64,000 bases of DNA from NCBI GenBank assembly GCA_035555315.1, contig DATMGU010000117.1:1-64000 (forward strand). Reading direction: 5' to 3'. The notes beneath the pieces are model-generated. The model did not search any database. It saw only the letters and a program-made list of their open reading frames with translations, and was not told the origin of the DNA. Below, piece by piece: positions 41,704 to 50,951 of the stretch; the stretch's first letter is position 1; each line of letters begins with the position of its first letter. The position numbers were made by a program, and so were the translations under genes. This DNA is from DATMGU01 sp035555315 (lineage in GTDB: Bacteria; Pseudomonadota; Alphaproteobacteria; ATCC43930; CGMCC-115725).

Positions 41704-43128
41704 TTACCCCCGCGCGCCGACCAGCTGGCGAAATGTCGGCAGACGGCGTGGTTCGCGGGGGGGCGTCAGCAGGGCCTCGATCTCGCGCGAACAGGCGATC
41801 GGCTCGCCGCGGGTGAAGCGCTCGTGGTTGGCCTCGATCTCGCCCAGCTCGTAGCGGTAATTGACCATCAGTCCGAAGGATTGCTGAAGGCCCTTGGTCG
41901 ATCGGTCGCCCAGCCAATTGATCCGCTCCAGCCGGGCGCCATTGCCCAGGTGAAAGCGCGCCACCGGATCGGTCGGCCGCTTGCCTGCTGGGCGGCCCGT
42001 CAAATAGTGCGCGGCGAGGCGGGTCAACGCCGGCCGCAAGGCGGAGGCGATGCTCTCGTCATTCGTCCAGCCCGGCTGGGCCAGCAGGCTGGCGAGGGCT
42101 CCCTTGGCGCCCGTCCGCCCGGCGATGGCGGTGATGGTCTTGCGCTCCTCGGCGCTCAACAGCCCCGGTGTGCCCTGGGAGAGCTTGCGGCGCAGCCAGC
42201 TCGCGAAACCCGGAATCGGCGACAGGGTGGAGAAGCAGGTGAGGTGCGGCAGTTCGGCCGACAGCTCGGCCACGACCTGCTTGATCAGGAAATTGCCGAA
42301 CGAGATGCCGCGCAGGCCCGGCTGGCAGTTGCTGATGGAATAGAAGATCGCGGTATCGGGCTTGGCGTCGGGCGCGTGCGTCCCATCGGCTGGCGGCGGC
42401 GCCAACAACGGCTGGACCGAGGCGGCCAGGCCCTTGACCAGCGCCACCTCGACGAAGATCAGCGGCTCGTCGCGCAAGGCCGGGTGAAAAAACGCGAAGC
42501 AGCGACGATCCGCGGCCAGCCGCCGGCGCAGATCGCCCCAGCCTTCGATCTCGTGGACCGCCTCATACTCGATCAGCTTTTCCAGGATCAGCGCCGGCGT
42601 GCGCCAACTGATCCGCTCGATCTGCAGAAAGCCGCGGTTGAACCAGGAACTCAGCAGATGCCGCAGGTCGTGTTCGAGCGGCATCAGCTCCGGATGTTTG
42701 GGCAGCAGGACGACCAGCCGCTCGCGCAACTTGACCAGCAGCGCCGTGCCGTCCGGCGCCATGTTCAACCGGCGCAACAATTCCTGCCGGGGCGCCTCGC
42801 AGGCCTCGCTGAGCGCGATCAGCGTTTCCGTGGAGGGCGCCGACGCATAGGCCTGCGCGAAGCCGACCAGCTTATCCTGATTGGGCGCTAGGTCGACCGA
42901 GAGCTGCGTGAAAAAACCCAGCGCCGTCTCGTCGTCGAACGTCCAATAGAGTTCGGCGAGTTCGCGGGCGAGGGCGGTGCCCGACGCCTCGCCCCGTTCC
43001 GACAACAGGCTGCGGTAGAGGTCGCGGGCGCGGTCCAGCGGCGCCGCGGCGGCCTCCGGAAGCTTGATCCAGGAGCGCCCGGCATCGGCCACGGAGGTCA
43101 GCATCTGGCTTAACCATGTGCGTGCCAT
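41704..43128 (-). CDS. mlyCD: Malonyl-CoA decarboxylase
   Basis: A 474-residue protein matching the MLYCD family: an N-terminal helical domain (about 1-150), then the GNAT-like catalytic domain with HPALRDEPLIFVEVALVKGLA, IFYSISNCQPGLRGISFGNFLIKQVV and the C-terminal block FHLGNGARLERINWLGDRSTKG. It converts malonyl-CoA to acetyl-CoA and CO2. ATG 43128 has GGAGGTGAC directly upstream. No malonate transporter or synthetase is adjacent. Confidence 0.92.
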   Translation of the reverse strand: MARTWLSQMLTSVADAGRSWIKLPEAAAAPLDRARDLYRSLLSERGEASGTALARELAELYWTFDDETALGFFTQLSVDLAPNQDKLVGFAQAYASAPSTETLIALSEACEAPRQELLRRLNMAPDGTALLVKLRERLVVLLPKHPELMPLEHDLRHLLSSWFNRGFLQIERISWRTPALILEKLIEYEAVHEIEGWGDLRRRLAADRRCFAFFHPALRDEPLIFVEVALVKGLAASVQPLLAPPPADGTHAPDAKPDTAIFYSISNCQPGLRGISFGNFLIKQVVAELSAELPHLTCFSTLSPIPGFASWLRRKLSQGTPGLLSAEERKTITAIAGRTGAKGALASLLAQPGWTNDESIASALRPALTRLAAHYLTGRPAGKRPTDPVARFHLGNGARLERINWLGDRSTKGLQQSFGLMVNYRYELGEIEANHERFTRGEPIACSREIEALLTPPREPRRLPTFRQLVGARG

Positions 43129-43269
43129 GTCACCTCCTCGTGTTCCCGGATCTTGCGATAGAGCTACCGCCGTCGGATATGTTTGTCCATGCGCGGTTCG
43201 CCGCAAGGGCGCGTCTATCGGCGTTTTGTCTCATGCGTTCCCAGCCTACCGCATGCTAGCGTTCCGGCT

Positions 43270-43647
43270 ATGGCGAAACTCAGTCTGCGTATCGAATTGG
43301 CGCCCGGCGAGGCGATCGGGCCGGGCAAGGTCAGGCTGCTCGAATTGATCGGCGAGACCGGATCGATCGCGGCGGCGGGCCGCGCCATGGGCATGTCCTA
43401 TCGGCGCGCTTGGCTATTGGTCGATGCGCTGAACCGTCTTTTCGCTCAGCCGGTGGTCAGCACCGCCCAGGGCGGCAAATCCGGCGGCGGTGCCGTTGTG
43501 ACCGGTTTCGGCCAGGCGCTGATCGGGCATTATCGCGGCATCGAACGCTTGGCGGGAGACGCCGCCGGCGACCATCTGCGGGCACTTGACCAGGCCCATC
43601 GCGACCAGAAGGGTTCACCTCAGTTGCCGGAGCCGGCCGCCGGCTGA
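43270..43647 (+). CDS. modE: ModE-like winged-helix molybdate regulator (N-terminal domain only)
   Basis: A 125-residue LysR-type winged-helix protein, GETGSIAAAGRAMGMSYRRAWLLVDALNRLF, identical in layout to the ModE DNA-binding domain. The C-terminal molybdate-binding domains are absent, as in many single-domain ModE proteins. It converges on the ModA-like genes. A ModE-like box lies upstream of those genes at 45256-45279, so it is the likely regulator. Confidence 0.85.
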   Translation: MAKLSLRIELAPGEAIGPGKVRLLELIGETGSIAAAGRAMGMSYRRAWLLVDALNRLFAQPVVSTAQGGKSGGGAVVTGFGQALIGHYRGIERLAGDAAGDHLRALDQAHRDQKGSPQLPEPAAG

Positions 43648-44456
43648 AGCCCGTATCGGGCCAAGACAGCTTGACCTTCGGGCGATAGCACATACTGCGT
43701 GAAATCCTTGGCGGCGGTTTCCTGGGGGCCGCGCAGCGCCACGATGCCGTAATCGCCCGCGACCGCGAGCGGCGCCGGCAACGCCACGGTCTCCAGCCCG
43801 GCTCCGGCCGCGCGGCCGGAGCTGCAATAGGCCAGGAACACATCGGCCTGGCGAGTCGTCAGGAAATAGGCGATCGGGTTTTGCCCGAGCGGTACCGCCG
43901 GCTCGACCGGGCCGCCGACCAGTTGCAGCGCTTTCGTTTCCAGCGTGGCGCGGGCACCGGGCTTCACCACTTCGGCCTTGGCGAACATCGCCCAGGCGTA
44001 ATCGCCGCCGGGATCGGCCTTGGGCGTCGAGGTCCCCAGCTTGATCGACGGATCTAGGATCCGGTCGAGCAATGCTGCGGTGGTGAGGTGCGTGTCCGGC
44101 CGGGCGATGCCGCATAGCGCATTGCGGGCGAACAGCGCCGTCGGTCCCGCCTTGCCCTCGCGCGTTAGGGTTTGCGGATGGACCATATTGGCGGAGGCGA
44201 AGACATCGGCGGGCGTGCCTTGCTCGATCCGTTGCAGCAGCAATCCCGACGCGCCGAAGCTGGTCGCGACCGGTGTTCCGCTGTGCGCCGTATAGGCCTT
44301 GGCGAGTTCGGTGAAGGCGCCGCTCAGGCTGCCGGCGGCCAGCACTTGGATCGGCGGCATCTGGATCGACGGTGCCGCCGCTCGGGCTGAACCCGACAGG
44401 CCCAAGGCGAGGACCGCGATGGCGGCGCGCGCCTTCATGGCAGCACCTTGGTTCAT
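43620..44456 (-). CDS. ModA-like molybdate/tungstate-binding periplasmic protein, paralogue 2
   Basis: A 278-residue binding protein with signal peptide (LALGLSGSARAAAP) and ModA-type blocks: VLAAGSLSGAFTEL, VATSFGASGLLLQRIEQGTPADVFASANM and a late PLAVAGDYGIVALRGPQ segment. It starts at ATG 44456, overlapping the first ModA stop (ATGA); an ATG at 44438 is also good. The C-terminal end overlaps the convergent modE gene by 28 bp. It resembles the group annotated as molybdate-binding or substrate-binding domain-containing protein. Confidence 0.82.
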   Translation of the reverse strand: MNQGAAMKARAAIAVLALGLSGSARAAAPSIQMPPIQVLAAGSLSGAFTELAKAYTAHSGTPVATSFGASGLLLQRIEQGTPADVFASANMVHPQTLTREGKAGPTALFARNALCGIARPDTHLTTAALLDRILDPSIKLGTSTPKADPGGDYAWAMFAKAEVVKPGARATLETKALQLVGGPVEPAVPLGQNPIAYFLTTRQADVFLAYCSSGRAAGAGLETVALPAPLAVAGDYGIVALRGPQETAAKDFTQYVLSPEGQAVLARYGLQPAAGSGN

Positions 44457-45235
44457 GGCAGCACCTGGAAGCCTTGCTTTCGAAAGGCCGGTGCCGCCGC
44501 GGGCGAGCGCAGCCAGGCGATGAAGGCGGTCGCCTCGGGTTTCTGGCTGCTGGCGGTGATGGCGATCGGATAGATGATCGGCGGATGGCTGTCCTCGGGG
44601 AACACGCCGACGATCTTGACCGCCGGCTCCGCGGCGGCGTCGGTCTCGTAGACGATGCCCAGCGGCGCTTCGTCCCGACCGACCAGCACCAGGGCGGCGC
44701 GCACGCTTTCGGCCCGCGCGGTATGCTCCGCCACCTGGCTCCACAGCCCGAGTTTTTCCAGGGCCGCCTGCGCGTATTTGCCGGCCGGCACCGATTGTGG
44801 ATCGCCGATCGCCAGCCGCCCGTCGCCCAGCAATGCCACGAGCGGATAGCCCGGCTTGATGTCGCCAGCCGGGATCGTGGCGGTCTTCGGGGCCACGAGC
44901 ACCAGGCGATTGCCCAGCAGATTGAGCCGGGTATCCGGCCGGATCAAGCCTTTGCCTTGGGCATAATCCATCCAATCGAGATCCGCCGAGATGAAGAGGT
45001 CGGCGGGCGCGCCGTTCTCGATCTGCTTCGCCAAGGGGCCGCTCGCCGCATAGGCGGCGGTGACGGTGGTGCCGGTCTGCTGCCGATAGGCGTCGTCGGC
45101 GTCATCCAGCGCGTTCTTCAGGCTGGCCGCGGCGAACACTAAAAGGTCCGCGGCCGATGCCGCCGGGGCGACCAGTGCCGCTCCCGCGACAAGCGCGAAG
45201 CCGACCAGGCCATGGAGCAGCGGGCGAAGGATCAT
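44453..45235 (-). CDS. modA: ModA-like molybdate-binding periplasmic protein, paralogue 1
   Basis: A 260-residue molybdate-binding protein. Signal peptide (HGLVGFALVAGAALVAPAASA, residues 8-28 region) then LLVFAAASLKNALDDADDAYRQQTGTTVTAAYAASGPLAKQIENGAPADLFISAD, the ModA signature, with Ser and Ala-rich ligand loops. ATG 45235 has GGAGAT upstream and a ModE box 21 bp before the start. No modB or modC permease/ATPase genes follow. Confidence 0.88.
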   Translation of the reverse strand: MILRPLLHGLVGFALVAGAALVAPAASAADLLVFAAASLKNALDDADDAYRQQTGTTVTAAYAASGPLAKQIENGAPADLFISADLDWMDYAQGKGLIRPDTRLNLLGNRLVLVAPKTATIPAGDIKPGYPLVALLGDGRLAIGDPQSVPAGKYAQAALEKLGLWSQVAEHTARAESVRAALVLVGRDEAPLGIVYETDAAAEPAVKIVGVFPEDSHPPIIYPIAITASSQKPEATAFIAWLRSPAAAPAFRKQGFQVLP

Positions 45236-45255
45236 CGGGATCTCCCAGAAGGTAT

Positions 45256-45279
45256 CGTTATATTCCGGGGGATATTGCG
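45256..45279. promoter_or_regulatory. ModE-box-like operator of modA
   Basis: CGTTATATT (45256-45264), a short spacer and ATATTGCG (45272-45279). The left half matches the E. coli ModE box exactly and the right half matches at six of eight positions. Confidence 0.7.
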
Positions 45280-45317
45280 CTAGAGGAGCCCGGGGCGCCA
45301 CCGCCGATCGCGTCGGT

Positions 45318-46709
45318 CTATTGCGGCGCTTTGCCGCCGGCATAAGCGATACGCCAGACCGTCCCGTGGGCATCCTCGGTGACGATCAGCGCGCCGTCAT
45401 GGGCGACCGCGACGCCGACCGGCCGGCCCCAGACGCCACCGGACGGGGTGACGAAGCCGGTCAGGAAATCCTCGTATTCGCCGGTCGGCCGGCCGTCCCG
45501 CAGCGGCACACGGATGATCTTGTAGCCGGTCCGGTTCGCCCGGTTCCATGAGCCATGCTCGGCGGCGAAGGCATCGCCGCGAAACGCTGCCGGAAACTGC
45601 CCGCCATTGTAAAAGGTCATTTCCAGCGATGCCGAATGAGGCTGCAGCAACACATCCGGCACGGTCACCTTGCCGGCGAGATCCGGCCGTTCGCCCTTGT
45701 GGTGGGGATCCTCGTGAGCGCCGATATAATACCAGGGCCAGCCATAGAAACCGCCGTCGCGCACCCGCGTGATGTAATCGGGCGGCAGGTCGTCGCCCAG
45801 CCCATCGCGCTCGTTGGTCGAACACCAGAGATCGCCGGTCGCCGGCTGCACGGCCATGCCCACGCAATTGCGCAGACCGGTCGCGAAGATCCGGCCGTTG
45901 CCGCCGGCTGCATCGAATTGCAGGACATCGGCGCGACCGGTCTCCACCCCCCAGGCGGCACCCAGCGGGCGTTTTGCCATGTCGGCGCCATCGCGCGGCG
46001 GCATGCCTTCCGCGTCATTGGACGCCGAGCCGACCGACACGAATAGCTTCGCATCATTCTTGCTGAAGGCGAGATCCCGGGTCCAATGACCGCCGCCGCG
46101 CAGACGGCCGCCGCCGGGGATATCGCGGGCGACCAACTCGGCCGGCCCGCGCGCGGCGAGATCGCCATTGCGATACGGAAACCGCACGACGGAATCGGTG
46201 TTGCCGACATAGACATATTGCGGGTTCGGACCGCTCGGGTAGAACGCGATGCCGAAGGGCTGGTTGAGGCCGCTGGCGAACACCTCCATCCGCTCCGGCG
46301 CGGCGGCGCCATCCGCCGCGCGCAGCACCCGCAAGCGGCCGGGCCGGCTCTCGGCGATGAAGATATCGCCGTTCGGCGCCACGCGCACTAGGCGCGGGTT
46401 ATCCAAGCCGGAGGCGAAGAGCTGTACCGTGAAACCAGGCGGTGCGGCGGGCAGCGCGCCGGCCGGCCGCGCCACGATGCCGGCGTCGTCGCCGGCGGAG
46501 TCGGTCGAGAAGGGCGGCGGCAGATCCGCCGGCGTGATCTTGCGGCGCACGCCCGGCGCATCCCCCCGCCAGTCGCCGTAGGCGGCTCGGCCGGTGCGAG
46601 GCGCGGATGGGGTCTCTTGGGCTTGAATTTGGGTGGGGCCGGCGGCAAACCATGCCAGGGCGAGCGCCGGAACGGCTGAACGTGCGAGGTTGCCAAGCAG
46701 GCTGCGCAT
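45318..46709 (-). CDS. PQQ-dependent sugar (sorbosone) dehydrogenase-like secreted protein
   Basis: A 463-residue protein with a signal peptide (about residues 1-30, ALALAWFAAGPTQIQAQ) and a six-bladed beta-propeller of the soluble glucose/sorbosone dehydrogenase type: FASGLDNPRLVRVAPNGDIFIAES, GLNQPFGIAFYPSG, RDLAFSKNDAKLFVSVGSASNDA, GLRNCVGMAVQPATGDLW, GFYGWPWYYIG and FAAEHGSWNR. It probably oxidises a sugar or sorbosone in the periplasm; PQQ dependence is inferred from family. Confidence 0.88.
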   Translation of the reverse strand: MRSLLGNLARSAVPALALAWFAAGPTQIQAQETPSAPRTGRAAYGDWRGDAPGVRRKITPADLPPPFSTDSAGDDAGIVARPAGALPAAPPGFTVQLFASGLDNPRLVRVAPNGDIFIAESRPGRLRVLRAADGAAAPERMEVFASGLNQPFGIAFYPSGPNPQYVYVGNTDSVVRFPYRNGDLAARGPAELVARDIPGGGRLRGGGHWTRDLAFSKNDAKLFVSVGSASNDAEGMPPRDGADMAKRPLGAAWGVETGRADVLQFDAAGGNGRIFATGLRNCVGMAVQPATGDLWCSTNERDGLGDDLPPDYITRVRDGGFYGWPWYYIGAHEDPHHKGERPDLAGKVTVPDVLLQPHSASLEMTFYNGGQFPAAFRGDAFAAEHGSWNRANRTGYKIIRVPLRDGRPTGEYEDFLTGFVTPSGGVWGRPVGVAVAHDGALIVTEDAHGTVWRIAYAGGKAPQ

Positions 46710-46795
46710 CGAAAGCTCCCTCTAAGACGCTGAGATAGCATAGCATCCCACCGTTGCTGCCTCTATCCTGGTGGCGTAACACGCTGGAGCCGATC

Positions 46796-47956
46796 ATGGA
46801 CCGTCAGTCGACCGCGCTTGCCTCCAACCAGGCGGTGCTCGACGCCGAGGAGTTGCTCGAAGGGATCCGCCGCTGGGTCACGATGGAATCGCCGAGCCAT
46901 GATGGCGCCGCCGTCACCGCGCTGATGGCCGAGGTCGAGCGGGACTGGCAGGGGGCCGGCGCGCTGACCGAGCGGGTTCCCGGCCGCGACGGCTTCGGCG
47001 ACCATCTGGTCGTGCGCAGCCCTTGGGGCGGCGACGGGCCGGGTATCTTGGTCGTGAGCCATCTCGACACCGTCCATCCGCATGGCACGCTGGCTGATAT
47101 CAACCCGCTGCGGCGCGAGGGCGACAAGGTCTACGGGCCGGGGATCTATGACATGAAGGCGGGGGCGCATCTCGCCTTTGCCGCCTTCCGGCACCTGCGG
47201 CGCACGGGCCGGACGACCGATCTGCCGATCACGTTCCTGATCGTCTCGGATGAGGAGGTCGGCAGCAAGACGTCGCGGGCGTTGATCGAGGCCGAGGGAC
47301 GCAAGGCGAAATACGTGCTGGTGACCGAGCCGGCGCGCGATGGCGGCAAGATCGTGACTTCGCGCAAAGGCATCGCCCAGTTCAAGCTCAAGCTCACCGG
47401 CCGGGCGGCGCATGCGGGCACCCAGCACGACAAGGGCCGCAGCGCGGTCATCGAGCTGTCGCGCCAGGTGCTGGATATCGCGGCGATGACCGATTACGCC
47501 CGTGGTGTCACCACCAATGTCGGCATCATCCAAGGCGGGACGACCGCGAACACGATCGCGCAGCACAGTAGGGCCGAAATCGATCTGCGGATCCCAACGC
47601 CCGAACTCGCCGACGAAATGGTGGCGCGGCTGCTGGCTCTCAAAGCCCATGACCCGGATGTCGCGCTGGAGATCACCGGCGGCATAAACCGGCCGCCCTA
47701 TGTCAAGGACGCGGCGATCACCCAGTTGTTCGACCACGCCCGCGTCTGCGCGGCGGAGCTGGGCATGGATCTGCGCGACGTGCCGATGACCGGCGGCGGC
47801 AGCGACGGCAATTTCACCGCCGCCCTGGGGGTGCCGACGCTGGACGGCCTCGGTGCCGACGGCGCCGGGGCGCATACCGACGACGAACATATCTTCTATT
47901 CGTCGCTGGTGCCGCGCGCCTCGCTGCTGCTGAGGCTGATGGAGACCCTGCGTTAA
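46796..47956 (+). CDS. M20-family metallopeptidase (carboxypeptidase G2-like)
   Basis: A 386-residue peptidase with metal-binding motifs VVSHLDTVHPHG (His and Asp), GPGIYDMKAG, SDEEVGS (Glu-Glu) and a final GAGAHTDDEHI block with the last His ligand. The RAAHAGTQHDKGRSAV block is the dimerisation-lid region of the family. Glutamate carboxypeptidases cleave C-terminal Glu from folates and peptides; the true substrate is unclear. ATG 46796 has GGAG 6 nt upstream. Confidence 0.88.
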   Translation: MDRQSTALASNQAVLDAEELLEGIRRWVTMESPSHDGAAVTALMAEVERDWQGAGALTERVPGRDGFGDHLVVRSPWGGDGPGILVVSHLDTVHPHGTLADINPLRREGDKVYGPGIYDMKAGAHLAFAAFRHLRRTGRTTDLPITFLIVSDEEVGSKTSRALIEAEGRKAKYVLVTEPARDGGKIVTSRKGIAQFKLKLTGRAAHAGTQHDKGRSAVIELSRQVLDIAAMTDYARGVTTNVGIIQGGTTANTIAQHSRAEIDLRIPTPELADEMVARLLALKAHDPDVALEITGGINRPPYVKDAAITQLFDHARVCAAELGMDLRDVPMTGGGSDGNFTAALGVPTLDGLGADGAGAHTDDEHIFYSSLVPRASLLLRLMETLR

Positions 47957-47982
47957 GTAATCTGGGCGCTAAGGTTCGGGCG

Positions 47983-50730
47983 CTAGTCGGCGGCGCTCAA
48001 ACCCGCGAACGGCGTGTCCGGCTGGTCGAGCGCGGCGGCTTCCGCATCCTGGACGATATGGCCATCGACCATGACCAGGACCCGATCGAAGCCGCGCGCC
48101 AGCCCTGTGCGGTTGACGACGGCCAGCAGGCCGCGGCCGGCGAATTCGGCGCGGATGCAAGCGATGATCGTCCCGACCGATCCCGGATCCAGCACGGCGA
48201 AGGCATCGTTCAGGATCAGCATGTCCGGCCGCTTCAGGATGCCGCAGGCGATCGCCGCCTTTTGCCGCTGCACCGGCGACAGGCGCGCGCCGCCGCTGCC
48301 GACCTGCGCGTCCAGCCCGACCTCGATGACCAGATCGCGGAGCTCCAGCCGGTCGAGCACTTCCTCGATCAAGTCGCGCACTCGCTGCACGCTCTCCGCC
48401 TCGCCATAGGCGATCGAGCCGAACAGCACGTTGCTCTGTAGGCTTGCCGCGGTGTTGTAGCGGGTGACGTCGAACAGCTCGATAGACGCGGCCTGCGCCG
48501 GCGTCAGACCCTCGGCGAAGACCCGGCGAGCCTCCAGCACGCGCCCGCGCAATGCCTGGTCGATCAACCCCAGCCGATGCTGCGGTTCGATCAGCTTGAA
48601 GGCGAGCGCCAGCAGCCGGACCCGATCGGCCGGTTTCAGCTTGCCAGGTCCCCCTTTACCAGCGGGCCCCGCCTTGCGGGCATGCATCAGGATCTCCTGG
48701 AACTCCGGCAGTTCGTCATGGGGGATCAGGCGGTATTCGTCGAAGCTGCGCGCATCGGATTTGACGTCGCCGAACAGCTCGATCATGGTTTCCGCGACCT
48801 CGATGCCGATCTGAACCAGATCCGCGGTCAGGCCCACCTTGTCCAGCACGGACTGGACATAGGCGTTTTCCGGCAAGGTCGCGGTCCTGAACGTGGCATC
48901 CAGCGGCGTGCCGAACAGCAGGTTTTCCGCCACCGACATGTTGCTGTTGTAGCGGTCGGGGTCGAGGTATTCGACCAGCGATTCCAGGCGACGTTCGGCG
49001 ATGAACTCGCGCAGGCTCTGGCGGGCCTCCAGCAGCCGCTCAGCGATATCCGGCCGTGCCGCCACATCCAGCCTTCCGTTCAGGCCCAGCAGGTAGACAT
49101 CTCGATCGAGGCCGACCAGTTTCAGGACGTCGATCAGGCGGGTCGTGAGTTCACCCCCGGCGGCGATGCCGCCGCGCGCGTAGTCGACCCAGTCGTCGGA
49201 GATGTCGAGCGGGATATTGCCGGCCCGGCGCGCCTCGCGCAGCGCCCGTTCGCGGCGCCGTCGGATGCTCGGGTCTAGCGGCGGCTCGGCGATCGGCCGC
49301 TGGCGCAGCCCGAACAGCAGATTATCCCTGAGGCTGGCCGAAAACAGCGAGGCGGATGGGCCGACATAGGCAAAGCGCCGGCCGGTAACCGCATAGGGCA
49401 AGGTGGCGACATCGATATCGCCGATTCGGATATGCCCCTCGGTCGGCGGCATCAGCCGGGCCAGCAGCATGGCGAATTCGTTCTTCCCACTGCCGGCGCG
49501 GCCGACCACGGCGACATGCTGATCGAGCGGCAGCGTCACCGAGACGCCGTCGAGCAGGCGCCGATCCTCGTCGGCATAGCCGAGATTGACCGTGGTTATG
49601 GTGCCGTGAAGCTCCGGCAGCGGTTCGGGATCCGCCATCTGCATGGCGTGGTCGATGAGGTTCGGTGGCTGGAATTGCTCGACGACCTGCTCGTACTTGA
49701 TCCGCAGATCTTCCGTCATCTGATAGAAGTCCAGGAGTTCCTTCCACGGCGGCGACATGTCCTTGAACGCCGCGAGCACGGCGACCAACGCGCCGATCGA
49801 CAGCTGTCCGCGGATCACGAAATAGCCGCCGATCGCGAAGAAGAAGAACGGCACCAGCTGGTTGATGAACTGGTTGAGGAACTCGATAAAGAATTTGCGG
49901 ATGAAAATCTCGAGCCGCAGCCAGTACATGGTGCCCAGGCGGTCGGCGAAATCCGTCAGCTGATAGCGGGTGGCGTCGTTGCTTTGGATATCGGCGATGC
50001 CGTTGACCGTCTCGCCGACCCGGTCCGCCAGGCTGCGGATCGTGCGGATGCGCGTGCGGTCGAGCGCGTTGACCTTGGCCTGCAGCCGAGGGATGGCATA
50101 AGCCTGGAACGGATAGAGCGCCAGGGCCGCGGCGGCGAGGTAAACATCCTGGGCGAACAGGAAGATGATCGCGGTCAGTAGCAGGCCACCCTGCTGCGCC
50201 GGCAGCGCGAAGGCGTCGCCGATGAACCCGCCGAGCGGTTCCAGCTCCGAGGTGATCATCGGGATGATCTCGCCGGCCGAGGTATGCCGGAAATGGCTAT
50301 GCGGAAAGCGCAGCACCCGATGATAGAGCTCGAACCGCAACCGGCGCAGCATCCGCTCGCCCAGCCGCCCCTTCAGCACATTGATGAAGTATTTGAAGCC
50401 GTTGTTGACGACCACCATCGTCAAAAACGCGGTGCAGAGGATCAGGAGATAACGGATCTGATCGAGCTGCCAGCCGAACAGCGTGACCGAGGCGGCGTTG
50501 CCGTTGATGGTGTTCAGAATGAGCTTCGGCAGCTCGAGCGAGTAGTAATAGAACGGCATCGACAAGGCGGTCAGCAGACAGACGGTGATCTGGTCGGTCA
50601 GGCTGTAGCGCAGGATGAAGCGATAGATGGACCGGTCGAGCGGTTGTGGACCGGGCGTCGCCGCCGGCGTCTGGTGCGCGGGTGGTGGTGCGACCCCTAA
50701 GGCTTCGGCGGCGATGGGCTGATCCGACAT
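47983..50730 (-). CDS. ABC exporter-like protein with a long, degenerate nucleotide-binding half
   Basis: A 915-residue protein: six-helix exporter membrane domain (about 30-345), then an NBD-like region (about 370-900). Key ATPase motifs deviate: Walker A GRAGSGKN (410-417, Asn for Ser/Thr), signature LSPVQ (817-821) for LSGGQ, Walker B LILNDAFAVLD with Asn841 for Asp, and N873 in the H-loop position. About 300 extra residues separate Walker A and the signature, and an SxxxNxLFG block is repeated at 466-474, 599-607 and 763-771. ATP hydrolysis may be impaired. No partner gene lies next to it on its strand. Confidence 0.8.
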   Translation of the reverse strand: MSDQPIAAEALGVAPPPAHQTPAATPGPQPLDRSIYRFILRYSLTDQITVCLLTALSMPFYYYSLELPKLILNTINGNAASVTLFGWQLDQIRYLLILCTAFLTMVVVNNGFKYFINVLKGRLGERMLRRLRFELYHRVLRFPHSHFRHTSAGEIIPMITSELEPLGGFIGDAFALPAQQGGLLLTAIIFLFAQDVYLAAAALALYPFQAYAIPRLQAKVNALDRTRIRTIRSLADRVGETVNGIADIQSNDATRYQLTDFADRLGTMYWLRLEIFIRKFFIEFLNQFINQLVPFFFFAIGGYFVIRGQLSIGALVAVLAAFKDMSPPWKELLDFYQMTEDLRIKYEQVVEQFQPPNLIDHAMQMADPEPLPELHGTITTVNLGYADEDRRLLDGVSVTLPLDQHVAVVGRAGSGKNEFAMLLARLMPPTEGHIRIGDIDVATLPYAVTGRRFAYVGPSASLFSASLRDNLLFGLRQRPIAEPPLDPSIRRRRERALREARRAGNIPLDISDDWVDYARGGIAAGGELTTRLIDVLKLVGLDRDVYLLGLNGRLDVAARPDIAERLLEARQSLREFIAERRLESLVEYLDPDRYNSNMSVAENLLFGTPLDATFRTATLPENAYVQSVLDKVGLTADLVQIGIEVAETMIELFGDVKSDARSFDEYRLIPHDELPEFQEILMHARKAGPAGKGGPGKLKPADRVRLLALAFKLIEPQHRLGLIDQALRGRVLEARRVFAEGLTPAQAASIELFDVTRYNTAASLQSNVLFGSIAYGEAESVQRVRDLIEEVLDRLELRDLVIEVGLDAQVGSGGARLSPVQRQKAAIACGILKRPDMLILNDAFAVLDPGSVGTIIACIRAEFAGRGLLAVVNRTGLARGFDRVLVMVDGHIVQDAEAAALDQPDTPFAGLSAAD

Positions 50731-50951
50731 TCACGCTCAAGCGATAAGGCGAGGAGCGCGCCTGGGCGGGCGCGCAGTAAAGAACTGGTACCCGAGGCGC
50801 TGTCTTCTGTCAGTACCAACCTAAGCTATTCCTGCGGTGGGGGCCACCGAGTGAAATCCCGCCGGAGGCATCGTCGCTAAGCTTTGATCAATCTGTCTGT
50901 GGCAGGGTGTCGTCTATCCGCTGATGGGTTCTCGGGAGGAGGCCGCCGGCC

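Noticed and set aside
43620..44975. 451-residue ModA-like fusion
   Set aside because: The first part is a shadow of modA paralogue 1; the true start is at 44456 or 44438 with a signal peptide.
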